35,003 nt of DNA from an uncultured Trueperaceae bacterium (GTDB lineage: Bacteria; Deinococcota; Deinococci; Deinococcales; Trueperaceae), in NCBI GenBank assembly GCA_913057165.1, contig CAJXNS010000014.1:1-35003 (forward strand), written 5' to 3'. A program made the position numbers and the translations under genes. Position 1 is the stretch's first letter. Every line of letters starts with the position of its first letter. Positions 24,589 to 34,159 of this stretch are shown in pieces. The notes beneath the pieces were generated by a model, which did no database searches, was not told the origin of the DNA, and saw only the letters and a list, made by a program, of their open reading frames with translations.

Positions 24589-25718
24589 GCGGCCACCTCG
24601 TGGCGGAACGCCGAAGGGGCGGGCGTGAGGTACCACTGCTGCCAGCGACGGGCGATTTGGGGCACATCGAAGCGGTCGCGAACGAACCGAACGGCCGCTG
24701 CGCCCATCGTCGCCCGCGCCTCGGGCGTTGCATGCCGAATCGGTTTCATGGCCTCAACCATGGCGGCCACATCACGGTCAGGCACGGCGCGCCCAGCCGG
24801 TTGCGGGGGTAGGGCTTCGCGCACCCCACCGACGTCGCTGGCAAGGCACGGGAGCCCCACGGCGGAGGCTTCAAGTAGCGTCATGGGGAGGGCCTCTTGG
24901 TGGCTTGAAAGCACGAACGCGTCGGCTGCCCACATGAGGTCGGCCACATCATCGCGGTGCCCCAAAAAGCGGACGCGGGAAGGGTCACGCACTTGCGTCT
25001 GAACCGCCCGCTCGTGACGGGCGCGCTCAAAGCCGTCACCCACGACCCATAACTCGTCATCGCCAGGAAGCCGAGCGAACGCCCGCAGGAGCGTGGCTAG
25101 GTCCTTGGGTGGCTCGAGCCGCGTGACGGTCAACCACACGAACCGGTGGTGTGGGTTGAGCGCCCGCCTTAAAGCCTGCCCGGAGGCACGGTGGGACCGT
25201 AGCTCGGTGACGTCCACGGCGTTAGGCACGACGGCGGCGCGGGCGGAGGGGCACAGGCCGTCATGCATCATCCGCCTCAGGCCTTGGCTGCAGACGTGCG
25301 TGGTGAGGTCGGAGAAACGGTCGGTCGCGCGGTAGGCCGCATCGAGGATGCGGCCACCTTCGTAAATGGCGTGCGCCGTGGTGATCACGCGTGGTGTGCG
25401 GTGCAGGGGACGCGTGGCGCGAACGAGAATGTTGGCGTGCACCATGTGGGCGTGGGCCACGTCGGTCTGGAAGGCCCGCAAGGCACGCGTCAGGCGGATC
25501 GGGGCCAGCGCTCGCTGGCTTGCATGTTCCATCTTGAGGCTGATGACGGGCACGCCCGCGCGGCGCAAGCGGGAGGTGTGCGCGGTCGGCGTGCGCAGGC
25601 TGATGACTTGGGTGGGTAGGCCGTCGTGGCTCATGCGCTCGGCAAGCAATGCGACTTGGTTCTCCGCGCCGCCCAGCATGAGCGAGGTGGTGACGAACGC
25701 AATGCGTGGGGTCGTCAT
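24585..25718 (-). CDS. Glycosyltransferase, GT4-like (third of the cluster)
   Basis: A 377-residue GT-B enzyme. The glycine loop 'TTSLMLGGAENQV' near the N-terminus binds the acceptor side, 'WLTVTRLEPPKDLATLL' begins the donor domain and 'SSHQEALPMTLLEASAVGLP' holds the E-x7-E motif for the sugar nucleotide. It is one of three consecutive related glycosyltransferases, which probably arose by duplication and transfer successive sugars. The ATG at 25718 overlaps the upstream stop by four bases, so it is coupled. Donor and acceptor cannot be named. Confidence 0.9.
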   Translation of the reverse strand: MTTPRIAFVTTSLMLGGAENQVALLAERMSHDGLPTQVISLRTPTAHTSRLRRAGVPVISLKMEHASQRALAPIRLTRALRAFQTDVAHAHMVHANILVRATRPLHRTPRVITTAHAIYEGGRILDAAYRATDRFSDLTTHVCSQGLRRMMHDGLCPSARAAVVPNAVDVTELRSHRASGQALRRALNPHHRFVWLTVTRLEPPKDLATLLRAFARLPGDDELWVVGDGFERARHERAVQTQVRDPSRVRFLGHRDDVADLMWAADAFVLSSHQEALPMTLLEASAVGLPCLASDVGGVREALPPQPAGRAVPDRDVAAMVEAMKPIRHATPEARATMGAAAVRFVRDRFDVPQIARRWQQWYLTPAPSAFRHEVAA

Positions 25719-26818
25719 GCGTCCATCCCAAGCGTACGTGCATAGCGGCGGGCTGCGCTTTCCAGACGAAAACGGTCGATCCAAGCAGGATCGGGGCGCT
25801 GGTGGGGGTTGCCCATCTGCTGCTGTAACGCTGCCGCCAGCTCGTCTGGGTCGGCGCTTGCAACCCGCGCAGCGTCAGTACCGTCCAGGACGTTGCATAC
25901 CCCCTCAGCGGCCGTGCGTGCCACGACCGGCACGCCCAGCGCGCGGGCTTGAATAAGGGCGTTTGGCATGCCTTCAAAATCGCTTGTCAACGCGAAAACG
26001 GCCGCATGGCGCATGTACGCAAACGGGTTGTCGGTAAAGCCGTTCAACCGGACGTCGTCTGCCACGCCAAGCTGTTGCGCTTGCGCCTCAAGGGCGGTGC
26101 GTTCGGGGCCTTCACCCAAGATCAGCAGCCGTGCTGGGTCACGTTGCCTCAGGCGGGCGAACGCCTCAAGCAGCAAATCGAAACGCTTCTGTTTTGCGAG
26201 CCGGCCAACACCGAGGATGACGGGGGGTTCGCCAGGACCAAACCACGGGTCTTCGAGTGCTTCGGCGGCACCGGCCCACAGGCGTGGGGTGACGGCTGGG
26301 TTGTCGATGACCACCACCCGGGATGGCGGGACGCCTAAGTCCAACTCCAACGATTTACCCACCGCAGCGGAGACGGCCACGACGCGGTGGGCGTGCAGGT
26401 AACTGCTACGCATGGCCCAGCGCATGGCGCGTCCGCTTGGCGATGTGGGAAGTGCTTGCCGGCTGTCGTTCGCTTCGCGGGCGACCACGCGCACGTGGGG
26501 TGCAAGGCGTCCGACGTTCAACGCCACGACGTTGCTGTGTTCAAGGGTGGAAAGCAGCGCCCGCGGGCGTCTCTGATGCAGGTAGTGCAGCAGCGGCAGT
26601 CCCGCACCGGCCATACGGCGGGCGTCAAGCCGGACGTGCCGGACGTCAGCGTCAACGCCGTCCAATTCGGCGAGGTCCCTGGCGCCATCGAGCGTGACGA
26701 GGTCCGCCGTATGACCCCAGCGCGCAAACGTCGCCGCGAGGTCCACCATGACCCGTTCGGCTCCACCCCCATGCAGGGTCGGCACGAACAGGCTCACGTC
26801 GGCGGTTTCGTAAGTCAT
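25715..26818 (-). CDS. Glycosyltransferase, GT4-like (second of the cluster)
   Basis: A 367-residue GT-B enzyme of the same group. 'FVPTLHGGGAERVMVDLA' is the N-terminal glycine loop and 'VILGVGRLAKQKRFDLLLEA' begins the donor domain. The donor motif reads 'EGMPNALIQARALGVP': the second glutamate of E-x7-E is glutamine, which may change donor use or activity. The ATG at 26818 overlaps the upstream stop by four bases. A cytoplasmic role in repeat-unit assembly is expected. Confidence 0.9.
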   Translation of the reverse strand: MTYETADVSLFVPTLHGGGAERVMVDLAATFARWGHTADLVTLDGARDLAELDGVDADVRHVRLDARRMAGAGLPLLHYLHQRRPRALLSTLEHSNVVALNVGRLAPHVRVVAREANDSRQALPTSPSGRAMRWAMRSSYLHAHRVVAVSAAVGKSLELDLGVPPSRVVVIDNPAVTPRLWAGAAEALEDPWFGPGEPPVILGVGRLAKQKRFDLLLEAFARLRQRDPARLLILGEGPERTALEAQAQQLGVADDVRLNGFTDNPFAYMRHAAVFALTSDFEGMPNALIQARALGVPVVARTAAEGVCNVLDGTDAARVASADPDELAAALQQQMGNPHQRPDPAWIDRFRLESAARRYARTLGMDA

Positions 26819-27954
26819 GATGGCTCCTTGATCGATGCGAAGTGCACGTCCCAGAAGCGTTGCGCGGATTTTTCTAAATCGTGGTGCGTTTGTACGTACG
26901 CGCGGGCGGCGTGCGCTTGCGTTCGGGCGGCCTCGGCTGGCATGGCAAGCGTTTGCCTCATGGCGTGGCTTAATGCACCTAGATCGTGCGGCCTAACACA
27001 CCTCCCCCGCCCGCGAAGGAGCGCGCCTAAGTCGCTGACCTCGCTGGCGACGACCGGCGTGCCGACCGCCATGGCTTCAAGGACGACGTTCGGTAGGCCT
27101 TCGGTGCGGCTGGGTAGGACCAGCATGTCGGCCGCAGCCAGCGCGGCTGCCACGTCGTCAACCGCGTCGAACTGAACGGCATGTCGGCGCAACCAACCAT
27201 CCGCTTGGATGCGCTCCCGTACGGAGTCACGCTCGGGACCGCTGCCCATCAAGACCACCCGTGCCGGCCGTTGCGCCTCGGGCGTGGCAAGCACGGCGTC
27301 AAGCAGCCGGTGGGGTCGTTTGGTGGCGTCTAAACGGCCGAGGAATAACGCCACGCGGTCGTCTGGTCCAGCCTGCCAAGCGTGCCGCCAGTGCGCGATC
27401 GCGTCGGCAGGGATGTGGCGCATGTTGAACGTGTGGGTATCAACACCGTTTCTGACCACGTGCACGCGGGCAGGATCGGCACCTTCGGCAAGCAACCGCT
27501 GGGCGATAGCGTCTGCGTTCGGTAGGAACGCGTCGGTCACGCGGTGTAACAGCGGACCCATCCGCCTCTGCATGGGCGTCAAGTGCGGCGCAAGCGATAG
27601 GTCGGAGTACAGCACGGCCTGCGCGCCGCCCAAACGGCCGGCAAGCCGCCCCCATGTGGCAGGCGTGCCCGCCAGGAACGCGTGCACAATGTGCGGTCGT
27701 TCCTGCCGAACCAAACCGGTGAGTTGGCGCATGAAGGCGGGTAGGGCGTGGCGGCTGCGGTCCACCACCACGGTGTTCACCGCAAGCGACCTGAGCCCGT
27801 CCACGACGGGCGTGTCGGCGGCCGGACCAAGCGCCACGACCTTGAGATGGACGCGGTCAAGCGTGGCTCGCGAAGCCTGCAAGATCCGCACCAACTGGCG
27901 TTCGGCGCCGCCAACACCGAGGCCTGGCAGCACAAACAGCATCCGCGGTTTCAT
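26815..27954 (-). CDS. Glycosyltransferase, GT4-like (first of the cluster)
   Basis: A 379-residue GT-B enzyme. 'FVLPGLGVGGAERQLVRIL' is the N-terminal glycine loop, 'VALFLGRLDATKRPHRLLDA' starts the donor domain, and 'LPSRTEGLPNVVLEAMAVGT' contains the E-x7-E motif. It is followed by two related enzymes in the same operon. The ATG at 27954 overlaps the upstream stop by four bases; an earlier ATG at 28017 lies within the upstream gene and was rejected. Confidence 0.9.
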   Translation of the reverse strand: MKPRMLFVLPGLGVGGAERQLVRILQASRATLDRVHLKVVALGPAADTPVVDGLRSLAVNTVVVDRSRHALPAFMRQLTGLVRQERPHIVHAFLAGTPATWGRLAGRLGGAQAVLYSDLSLAPHLTPMQRRMGPLLHRVTDAFLPNADAIAQRLLAEGADPARVHVVRNGVDTHTFNMRHIPADAIAHWRHAWQAGPDDRVALFLGRLDATKRPHRLLDAVLATPEAQRPARVVLMGSGPERDSVRERIQADGWLRRHAVQFDAVDDVAAALAAADMLVLPSRTEGLPNVVLEAMAVGTPVVASEVSDLGALLRGRGRCVRPHDLGALSHAMRQTLAMPAEAARTQAHAARAYVQTHHDLEKSAQRFWDVHFASIKEPS

Positions 27955-29114
27955 GAACGCATCCCGTCGCTCGCATGCAACCAAACCGCCGCATTGGCCA
28001 CACCCAACGCCACCCAAAACAAAAACGTTTCGCTGGTGTTGAGGGTCATCGCGGCCGCCGCGAGGGCGGCAACCAAACCCACCGCAAGCAACGCGTCACC
28101 CGTGGGTAACCGGCCGGCCCGACTGAGTGGCAGGAGGAGCAACGCCGTCATGACGACCACCCCCACGAAGCCGTACTCGACCAAGACGTGCAGAAAGGCG
28201 TTATGGGTCGACGTCAGCGTCGCGAATGCGCCCGCTACCATGGCGCGGCTCTCCAGCATGCCGCGACCGATGAAGGCGTCCCAAAAACCCCCTTGGGTGT
28301 GCGCCGCGAGGGTCGCCTCCCAAATGAGGGTGCGTAAGCCTCCGCTGGCGACCCGTTCGGTGGTGAACCGCTCAGCGAGCACGTTCACGCCTGGCAGCCA
28401 CGGCAGCGCCACCGCGGGCAGCGAGACCCACCACAGCGCAGCGGGTGGTCGCCGGTACCGAACCAAGAGCAGCACGCCCATGGCCGCGAGCGTGACCGCG
28501 GCCGCGAGCAGCAAGCCGCGTGACGCTTGCAGCACCACGGCGTACACCACGGCCACGATCAGCAGGACCGCCAGGGCCACTTTCAGGCGGCGCCCTCGGT
28601 CCCTGGATACGGCTTGGTCGTGGCCCCACGACGCCACCGCCGGCAGGGTCAACACCAGGTAGAACGCGGCGACATTCGGGTCCGACGCCACCGCGGCGCG
28701 ACCGGTGAACCCTTGCTGCCAGGCGGCCTGCAGCGTCCAGGCCACCAGCGGCACGGCCGATAAGGTCAGCGCGGCACGCACGGCCCGCAAGCCGCCGCGG
28801 TCCTGAATTTGGATCAACGCCAACGGACCCAAAAGCACCACCACCAACTGTTGAACAACATCAAAGTTGGGGGGGTGTTGCGCCCGCACAACCCCACCGG
28901 CCACCACCGCGACAAACACCAAAAACAGCGCCAGGGGTACGACCTGAAGCCGCACGCCGGTCGTGACCAAGAGCGCCACGGGAACCATCACGAACGCCAG
29001 GTAGAACGGATAGAACAACCCGCTGACCAGCCAGCCAACAAGCACCGTGTCGTACATAAGGAATGCGGCCATGTAGATGGCAAGCACGCCGGCTGAGAGC
29101 GCCTCGAGTCGCAT
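27951..29114 (-). CDS. O-antigen polymerase/ligase-like membrane protein (Wzy/WaaL type)
   Basis: A 387-residue polytopic membrane protein with ten or more helices and a long extracytoplasmic loop in the second half. The family signature near 'LTSTHNAFLHVLVEYGFVGV' (HN...E.G..G) is clear. Such proteins polymerise the flipped repeat units (Wzy) or ligate polymer to an acceptor (WaaL); sequence alone does not separate the two, and the neighbouring flippase favours Wzy. The ATG at 29114 shares its first base with the last base of the upstream stop (TGATG). Earlier starts up to 29399 lie within the upstream gene. Confidence 0.86.
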   Translation of the reverse strand: MRLEALSAGVLAIYMAAFLMYDTVLVGWLVSGLFYPFYLAFVMVPVALLVTTGVRLQVVPLALFLVFVAVVAGGVVRAQHPPNFDVVQQLVVVLLGPLALIQIQDRGGLRAVRAALTLSAVPLVAWTLQAAWQQGFTGRAAVASDPNVAAFYLVLTLPAVASWGHDQAVSRDRGRRLKVALAVLLIVAVVYAVVLQASRGLLLAAAVTLAAMGVLLLVRYRRPPAALWWVSLPAVALPWLPGVNVLAERFTTERVASGGLRTLIWEATLAAHTQGGFWDAFIGRGMLESRAMVAGAFATLTSTHNAFLHVLVEYGFVGVVVMTALLLLPLSRAGRLPTGDALLAVGLVAALAAAAMTLNTSETFLFWVALGVANAAVWLHASDGMRS

Positions 29115-30580
29115 CAGGCACCCCTCGCGAACGTTTTCTGGCGAACGCTGGTCCACGTCCGGTGAAGCCCACCGCTTTGGTAGGACGATGCGAACGCAAA
29201 GGTAAGCGGTACAGCCCATGCAGCCCAAGCCGCCCAAGCGTGCGTCTGCGCGAGCGGTAGCTGCGCGGCAGCCACCACGGCGGCGGACCCGATGAGCACC
29301 GATACCGCTTGCGTGACGGGTATGCGCAACCAACCACGCCACGCCACGTACGCCGCCAACAGCAGCGCATGCGTTGCGGCTGCCGCGGTGTACGCCCATC
29401 CCACACCGGCCAGGCCGGCGATCTCCAAGAGGATTAGCCCCGCCGTCAAGCGCGTACCTGAGGCCGCCAGTTCAAACGTCAACCACGCACGCGTCGCGTG
29501 CTCAGCGAGGACCGGACCCGCGAGCGCCCAGGCGGCGACCGTCAGAAACTCACCCGCCAGCAGCCCTGGCAGAAGCACCGCAGCAGGCGCAAACGCATCG
29601 CTATAAAGCAGCGTCAATAGCGGCCGTCCGAACGCCGCGAGCGTGCCGAACGCCACGGCTGCCGCCGGCACGGCAGCGTCCATCAACCGTTTGAAGGTGG
29701 CTTGACGCTCACCCACCCCGCGTGCGCCCGTAAAACCCACAATACTTAAGAGCCCTACGCTGCCAAGGACCGCCTCCCGCAACTGCAAGGTCAGCGCCAT
29801 GCCCGCCTGATAATGACCCCCTGCCGCAACCGAAAGCGTCCCAATAATGGCGGTCCGCAAGATCACGTCGGCGCCAGCAACGGCAAAGCCAGCCGCGAGC
29901 GACGCGACCCCTAAGCGAACAAGACCGCGTTCCGGATGGGTGTTCGTGCGGACGCGCCACGGATCAAAGCCAAGCTTGCGCAGCCGCGCGTTGAGCGCGA
30001 AGACGGCGGCCGCTGCGAGGGCGACCGCTTGCAGCCCGGCGGCCAGTAGCCCGTAGTGCCACACGACCGGGATGCCAACCAGCGTGACGGCCACCACCGC
30101 AACGGCCCTGCCTCGGGCCATGCCGCGCACGTCCTTGAGGCCGGCGAGGAAACCCACCCGCTGCATCAGGAGCGCTTGGAGTGGCACGAACGCGATCAGC
30201 ACGGCCGCTGTCCAGCGCGCGGTCACCCCTGGTTCTTCAAGCCCGAGCGGTGCGAGTGGTTGGTGGGCCACCATCAACCACAGCGCAGCGAGGGTGACGA
30301 GCATCCCGCCGGTCTGCAAGGTGGCGCGGTTGGCAAACGCAAGCAACGCCTGTTGGGCGTCGTGACCGGCTGCGCCCGCGGCATGCCGTTTGAGGGCCAT
30401 GCCAAACCCGAACGCCGCGATGGTGGCGGCGAGCGAGGCGACGGCAGCCAGTTGGGCAAACATCCCAAAGCCATCGGCACCCAACCGTTCGGCGAGTACC
30501 TTGTTGCGAACCAAGGCGCTGCTGGCGAGCACCAGTTGGAGCCCGCCAAGCTGCACCAAGGTCGTCAGAAGCGGCGGCAT
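29114..30580 (-). CDS. Polysaccharide flippase (Wzx-like, MOP superfamily)
   Basis: A 488-residue membrane protein with about 12-14 helices, expected to carry lipid-linked repeat units across the membrane. 'VRNKVLAERLGADGFGMFAQ' near the N-terminus is the typical Wzx start, and 'LLPGLLAGEFLTVAAWALAG' is the corresponding repeat in the second half. The ATG at 30580 has TAAGG nearby. It begins the run of tightly overlapping genes and lies 22 bases after the beta-helix lipoprotein gene. Confidence 0.88.
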   Translation of the reverse strand: MPPLLTTLVQLGGLQLVLASSALVRNKVLAERLGADGFGMFAQLAAVASLAATIAAFGFGMALKRHAAGAAGHDAQQALLAFANRATLQTGGMLVTLAALWLMVAHQPLAPLGLEEPGVTARWTAAVLIAFVPLQALLMQRVGFLAGLKDVRGMARGRAVAVVAVTLVGIPVVWHYGLLAAGLQAVALAAAAVFALNARLRKLGFDPWRVRTNTHPERGLVRLGVASLAAGFAVAGADVILRTAIIGTLSVAAGGHYQAGMALTLQLREAVLGSVGLLSIVGFTGARGVGERQATFKRLMDAAVPAAAVAFGTLAAFGRPLLTLLYSDAFAPAAVLLPGLLAGEFLTVAAWALAGPVLAEHATRAWLTFELAASGTRLTAGLILLEIAGLAGVGWAYTAAAATHALLLAAYVAWRGWLRIPVTQAVSVLIGSAAVVAAAQLPLAQTHAWAAWAAWAVPLTFAFASSYQSGGLHRTWTSVRQKTFARGA

Positions 30581-30602
30581 GAGGCCTTAAGCAACCGCGC
30601 GA

Positions 30603-32543
30603 TCATGGGCGCAAGTCGTCTCCAAGTTCAATCCCGAACGCCGACCGGATGGTCTCTTCCGCCTCAAGCGCCCCCACGTCGGGTGCCGATCCGATGTAGG
30701 CAAGGCCCACGTCCACCCCTGCGTCAACCGCGCCACCTGTTCCGCTCGGCCTTAGGAAGTCCGGGTTTGTAGGGTCGGTTGAACGCCAATCCACCGCCGA
30801 CAGGCCCAGGTTCCAACTGTTGGCCTCCTCGACGTTGTTTTCGTTCGCGCCATACCAGACCCCCCTGCCGTTACCCAAAGATGCGTTGTTGCGCAGGGTG
30901 TCCTCAACCGCCACGAACCCGAAACCGTCGTTGGCGAAACTGGTGTTCTGGTCGAACGTGACGTCGATGCCGGTGTTCTCAGTGAAGCCTTGTGAGCGGT
31001 TCTGGAACGCGATGCTGCGGGTCACGACCGTCCCGGAGCGCGCCACGGGACCCCCGGCTTTGATGCCGTTTCCGTCACCTTGTTCGATGCCGTTTCCGTA
31101 GGCAATACAGCGGTCGATGCGGGTGTCCACGGACTGCCACGTGTCAAGCCCGTCGTCTGAGTTGTTGTAGACGACGCACTGCTCAATCGTGTGGTTGGTG
31201 CCGCTGCTGATGCTGATGCCGTCGGCGTCACCGCCGTAGCCGACGTCGTAGTTGTCGTGCGCGAGGATGCGCACGAGGCGGTTGCCGTCCCCGCGAATGT
31301 TGGTGATGCCGCTTAGGTAGTTGTCGTGGACGCGGAGGTTGGTGAGCACCACATTGTCGGCGTCGGCCATCAGGATGCCTTCGGTGGGTGCGCCACGAAT
31401 CACGAGGTTGCGGAGGGTGACGTAAGAGGTTTCAAACACGCCCACGCGGTCGCCAGCGCCGACGCTACTTCCGTCAAGGATGGCGCACTCACCGGGGTAC
31501 GACTCCACCACGATGGGCTCGCTGGCGGTGCCGGCTGTGGTGAACCGCGCGTTGGCGTCGTACACGCCGCCGCGTACCCAAACCACATCGCCGGGCCCTG
31601 CCGCTGCAGCCGCTGCCGATAACGTCCGTAACGGACGGCTTTCCGCGCGTCCATCGGACGCATCCGAGCCTTGTGTGGAGACGAATAACGTCGGCTCGAA
31701 GGCAGGCTCAAGAGGTGAGGTGGGGCACACCCACGGTTGAAGTTCCGCCTGGGGTTGGTCCGGTTCGGTGGTTCCGTCGTCCGTGGGTGGGGTCTCGTCG
31801 CCCCCTTGCGTGTAGATCGGCAGCCGGTCGTATGGGGGGACGAGCGTCCGGCCGTCGCGAAGGCGCACGCGGACGCTGTCGAGGTACGCCGTTGCGAATT
31901 CGTCGCTGTACTCGCTGGCGACGGCAATACCGATCAACGCTTGGGGGTCCAAGGTGATGCGTGACTCGCCTATCGCCCGCCAGTTTCGTCCGTCGGACGA
32001 CACGAACGCGGAGACACTGGAGCCAGTGCGTTGCAGGCGTACCCACAGGCTGGTCCCGAGGTCGTAGGTGCTTTCAACAGCATTCAGGTCGCCTTGCAGG
32101 CTGCGGGAAATGAAATCGACGCGCCCTTCGGGCGTGAAGGCAAGCGTCGTTTGGGGCGCGCCCGGGTCGAGGCTGCGGCGGATCATGACGCCAGCATGCG
32201 CCCAAGGGTCGGTGCGGTCCTCGTTAAGGATGCGTGCTTCAATCTCGACGAACGGGTCGTTGACAGCCACGTAGAAGAAGGTGAACGCGTCGTTGACGTC
32301 CCAGTCGTCGCGACCGGTGGCGGTGACGACCAGTTGCGACTCGCCCTCAAGCTGGTTGACGACCCCGGTTTCAGAGACGGTGCCGACGTCAGCGGTAAAC
32401 CACTCGCCTTGCTCTTGACCGAAGAGGCCGGGTTGGCAGGCGGCTGGCAGGAGCAAGAGCAGCAACGCCATCGACGTCAGGAAGGCAGACCGAAACCGTG
32501 GGCACGTGTGGCAGGTTGGCAGCCGGATTAAGAAACGCAGCAT
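30603..32543 (-). CDS. Lipoprotein with a family 9 pectate lyase-like beta-helix
   Basis: A 646-residue exported lipoprotein. The lipobox is 'LLLPAAC' with C36. Residues about 45-230 look like a DUF1349-type carbohydrate-binding sandwich ('AGVMIRRSLDPGAPQTTLAF'), then an acidic proline/threonine linker (about 240-275) and a right-handed beta-helix to the end. Within it D439, D463, D464 and D467 ('NNSDDGLDTW') match the calcium-binding aspartates of PL9 pectate lyases, with the same spacing as I recall for Pel9A, and K495 in 'GDGNGIKAGG' fits the catalytic lysine. It may cleave the polymer made by this cluster, controlling length or release. Substrate is unknown. The ATG has AAAGGA before it. 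Confidence 0.77.
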   Translation of the reverse strand: MLRFLIRLPTCHTCPRFRSAFLTSMALLLLLLPAACQPGLFGQEQGEWFTADVGTVSETGVVNQLEGESQLVVTATGRDDWDVNDAFTFFYVAVNDPFVEIEARILNEDRTDPWAHAGVMIRRSLDPGAPQTTLAFTPEGRVDFISRSLQGDLNAVESTYDLGTSLWVRLQRTGSSVSAFVSSDGRNWRAIGESRITLDPQALIGIAVASEYSDEFATAYLDSVRVRLRDGRTLVPPYDRLPIYTQGGDETPPTDDGTTEPDQPQAELQPWVCPTSPLEPAFEPTLFVSTQGSDASDGRAESRPLRTLSAAAAAAGPGDVVWVRGGVYDANARFTTAGTASEPIVVESYPGECAILDGSSVGAGDRVGVFETSYVTLRNLVIRGAPTEGILMADADNVVLTNLRVHDNYLSGITNIRGDGNRLVRILAHDNYDVGYGGDADGISISSGTNHTIEQCVVYNNSDDGLDTWQSVDTRIDRCIAYGNGIEQGDGNGIKAGGPVARSGTVVTRSIAFQNRSQGFTENTGIDVTFDQNTSFANDGFGFVAVEDTLRNNASLGNGRGVWYGANENNVEEANSWNLGLSAVDWRSTDPTNPDFLRPSGTGGAVDAGVDVGLAYIGSAPDVGALEAEETIRSAFGIELGDDLRP

Positions 32544-32578
32544 GGGGTGGTCCTTTCGATCGGGGCGGATGGTTTCGG

Positions 32579-34159
32579 TCAGTCGCGGTAGCTGGCGGTC
32601 CAGTACGCGTTCGCTGCCGCACCTGAGGTTGCTTGCGTGGTCAGTCCCAGTGGACTGGGTGGGGTGAGGTCAACGACGAAGCTGTCAAGATCAGGCGCTG
32701 TTGAGCCAATTTGGGTGCCGCCGGTGACAGTGAGTTGCCCGGGTCCGACACCGCTGTTGACCTCGCGGAGCAGGTTGCCGTCGAAGGCGGCTGCGTTGTT
32801 GGCTTGCAGGGTGACGCCATCGAGCGTGGCGCTGGAGGCCGGGCCGAGGTACAGCCCGCCGGCGTACTCACTGGATTCGTTGAGCTCGACGGTGGTGCGA
32901 GCGAGCGTGAGTTCGTCTAGGTTGTAGATCGCGCCGCCGGCCCGGTCGTCGGTGGCGTCCGCTTCTGTGAGGTTGAACGGTGTCATGGTGACCGTTGAAC
33001 CTTCGATGGTGCCGTCACGCCAAATCACGTTGCCGCTGACGTTAAAGATGGCGCCGCGGTATTTGGCTTCATGGTTGCGGATCGTGACGCCCGTCGCATC
33101 GACCGTGCCGCCGAGGACGTTGCAGACGGCGGAACCGTATCCGGTATCGCTCGGGGTGGTCTCGTATGTGGTGCCGCGGAGGGTTTGTGGCACGCCGATG
33201 GTTGCTGCATCCGTGCCGGCGCGATTGCCGTCCAGGACGCCCCCTTGGATGGTGAGGATTCCTGCGTTGTAGAGCGCTCCGCCGCACTGCCAGGCGTGGT
33301 GGTCGGTCAAGTTGACGTTGTTGAGGGTGAGGGTGCCGACGTTGGCGAGCCCTGCGCCGCTGTAAATAAAGCGTCCGCCCACAAGGTCAAGGTTCTCAAG
33401 GGTCACCGTGGCACCCTGCGCGATGTAACCGATGCGGCTTGCGAACGACGCGTCCTCATTGGCGGACAGCAAGCGCACGGTGCGACCGGTGGGGCCTGAA
33501 ACGGTGACGTCACGGTCGAACCATAGGTGGGCGTCGACCTTGTCCAGCGGACCGCCAGGGGTCATCGGTGCGCTGGGGGTGCGCAAGTCCACGCCGGTCA
33601 AGTCAACTTGGGTGACGTTGCCTGCAAAGCCGATGATGGCCCCAGGCTCGGCGCGCATGAGGACGTCCCTGAGGGTGCCAGGCACCGGGTCGCTGGGAGT
33701 TCGCTCCACGTCGTACGGGTCGTAGTCGTCGCCGCGGATGACCACGTGTTCTGTGGCCCACGGCACCGCCTGCGTGATGCTCGAGTCGTCCGCTTCGTGG
33801 TGGGCTTCAAGCTCGAGGTTGAGACGGTCGGCGGATGGGATAGGCACCTGCACGGCACCTTGGGCGCCGGTGAGCACACCCGTGAGGGGATCGCGGTCGC
33901 CCTCGTCGGTGATGGTGTACCAGCGGACCTCTTGGGCGCCGGTGACGCGCCAGCTGAGGGTCAGTTGGCTGCCTGTCGTGATCTCCGCGCTGGCGGCTGT
34001 GATCTCGATCGGTTCGGATTCCACCACCGGTGGTTCTGGAACGACGGCGCCTGGGTTACTGGCATCTTGCGTGCCGGCCGACGCACCGCATGCGGCGAGG
34101 CCTGCCATGACGGCAGCGCCAAGAACAACGAACGAAAGTGAACGGATTGGGTGTTTCAA
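32579..34159 (-). CDS. Lipoprotein with a beta-helix repeat domain, unknown function
   Basis: A 526-residue lipoprotein, lipobox 'MAGLAAC'. Residues about 50-115 form an immunoglobulin-like domain ('ITTGSQLTLSWRVTGAQEVR'). The rest is a repetitive beta-helix with units like 'GGALYNAGILTIQGGVLDGN' and 'GGAIYNLDELTLARTTVELN', resembling polymorphic outer membrane/CSLREA-type repeats. No catalytic site is recognised; adhesion or polysaccharide binding is possible. The start is TTG at 34159, chosen because GAGGAGA lies just upstream and the signal peptide begins there ('KHPIRSLSFVVLGAAVMAG'). It appears to be the first gene of the cluster and lies 35 bases before the next. Confidence 0.72.
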   Translation of the reverse strand: MKHPIRSLSFVVLGAAVMAGLAACGASAGTQDASNPGAVVPEPPVVESEPIEITAASAEITTGSQLTLSWRVTGAQEVRWYTITDEGDRDPLTGVLTGAQGAVQVPIPSADRLNLELEAHHEADDSSITQAVPWATEHVVIRGDDYDPYDVERTPSDPVPGTLRDVLMRAEPGAIIGFAGNVTQVDLTGVDLRTPSAPMTPGGPLDKVDAHLWFDRDVTVSGPTGRTVRLLSANEDASFASRIGYIAQGATVTLENLDLVGGRFIYSGAGLANVGTLTLNNVNLTDHHAWQCGGALYNAGILTIQGGVLDGNRAGTDAATIGVPQTLRGTTYETTPSDTGYGSAVCNVLGGTVDATGVTIRNHEAKYRGAIFNVSGNVIWRDGTIEGSTVTMTPFNLTEADATDDRAGGAIYNLDELTLARTTVELNESSEYAGGLYLGPASSATLDGVTLQANNAAAFDGNLLREVNSGVGPGQLTVTGGTQIGSTAPDLDSFVVDLTPPSPLGLTTQATSGAAANAYWTASYRD

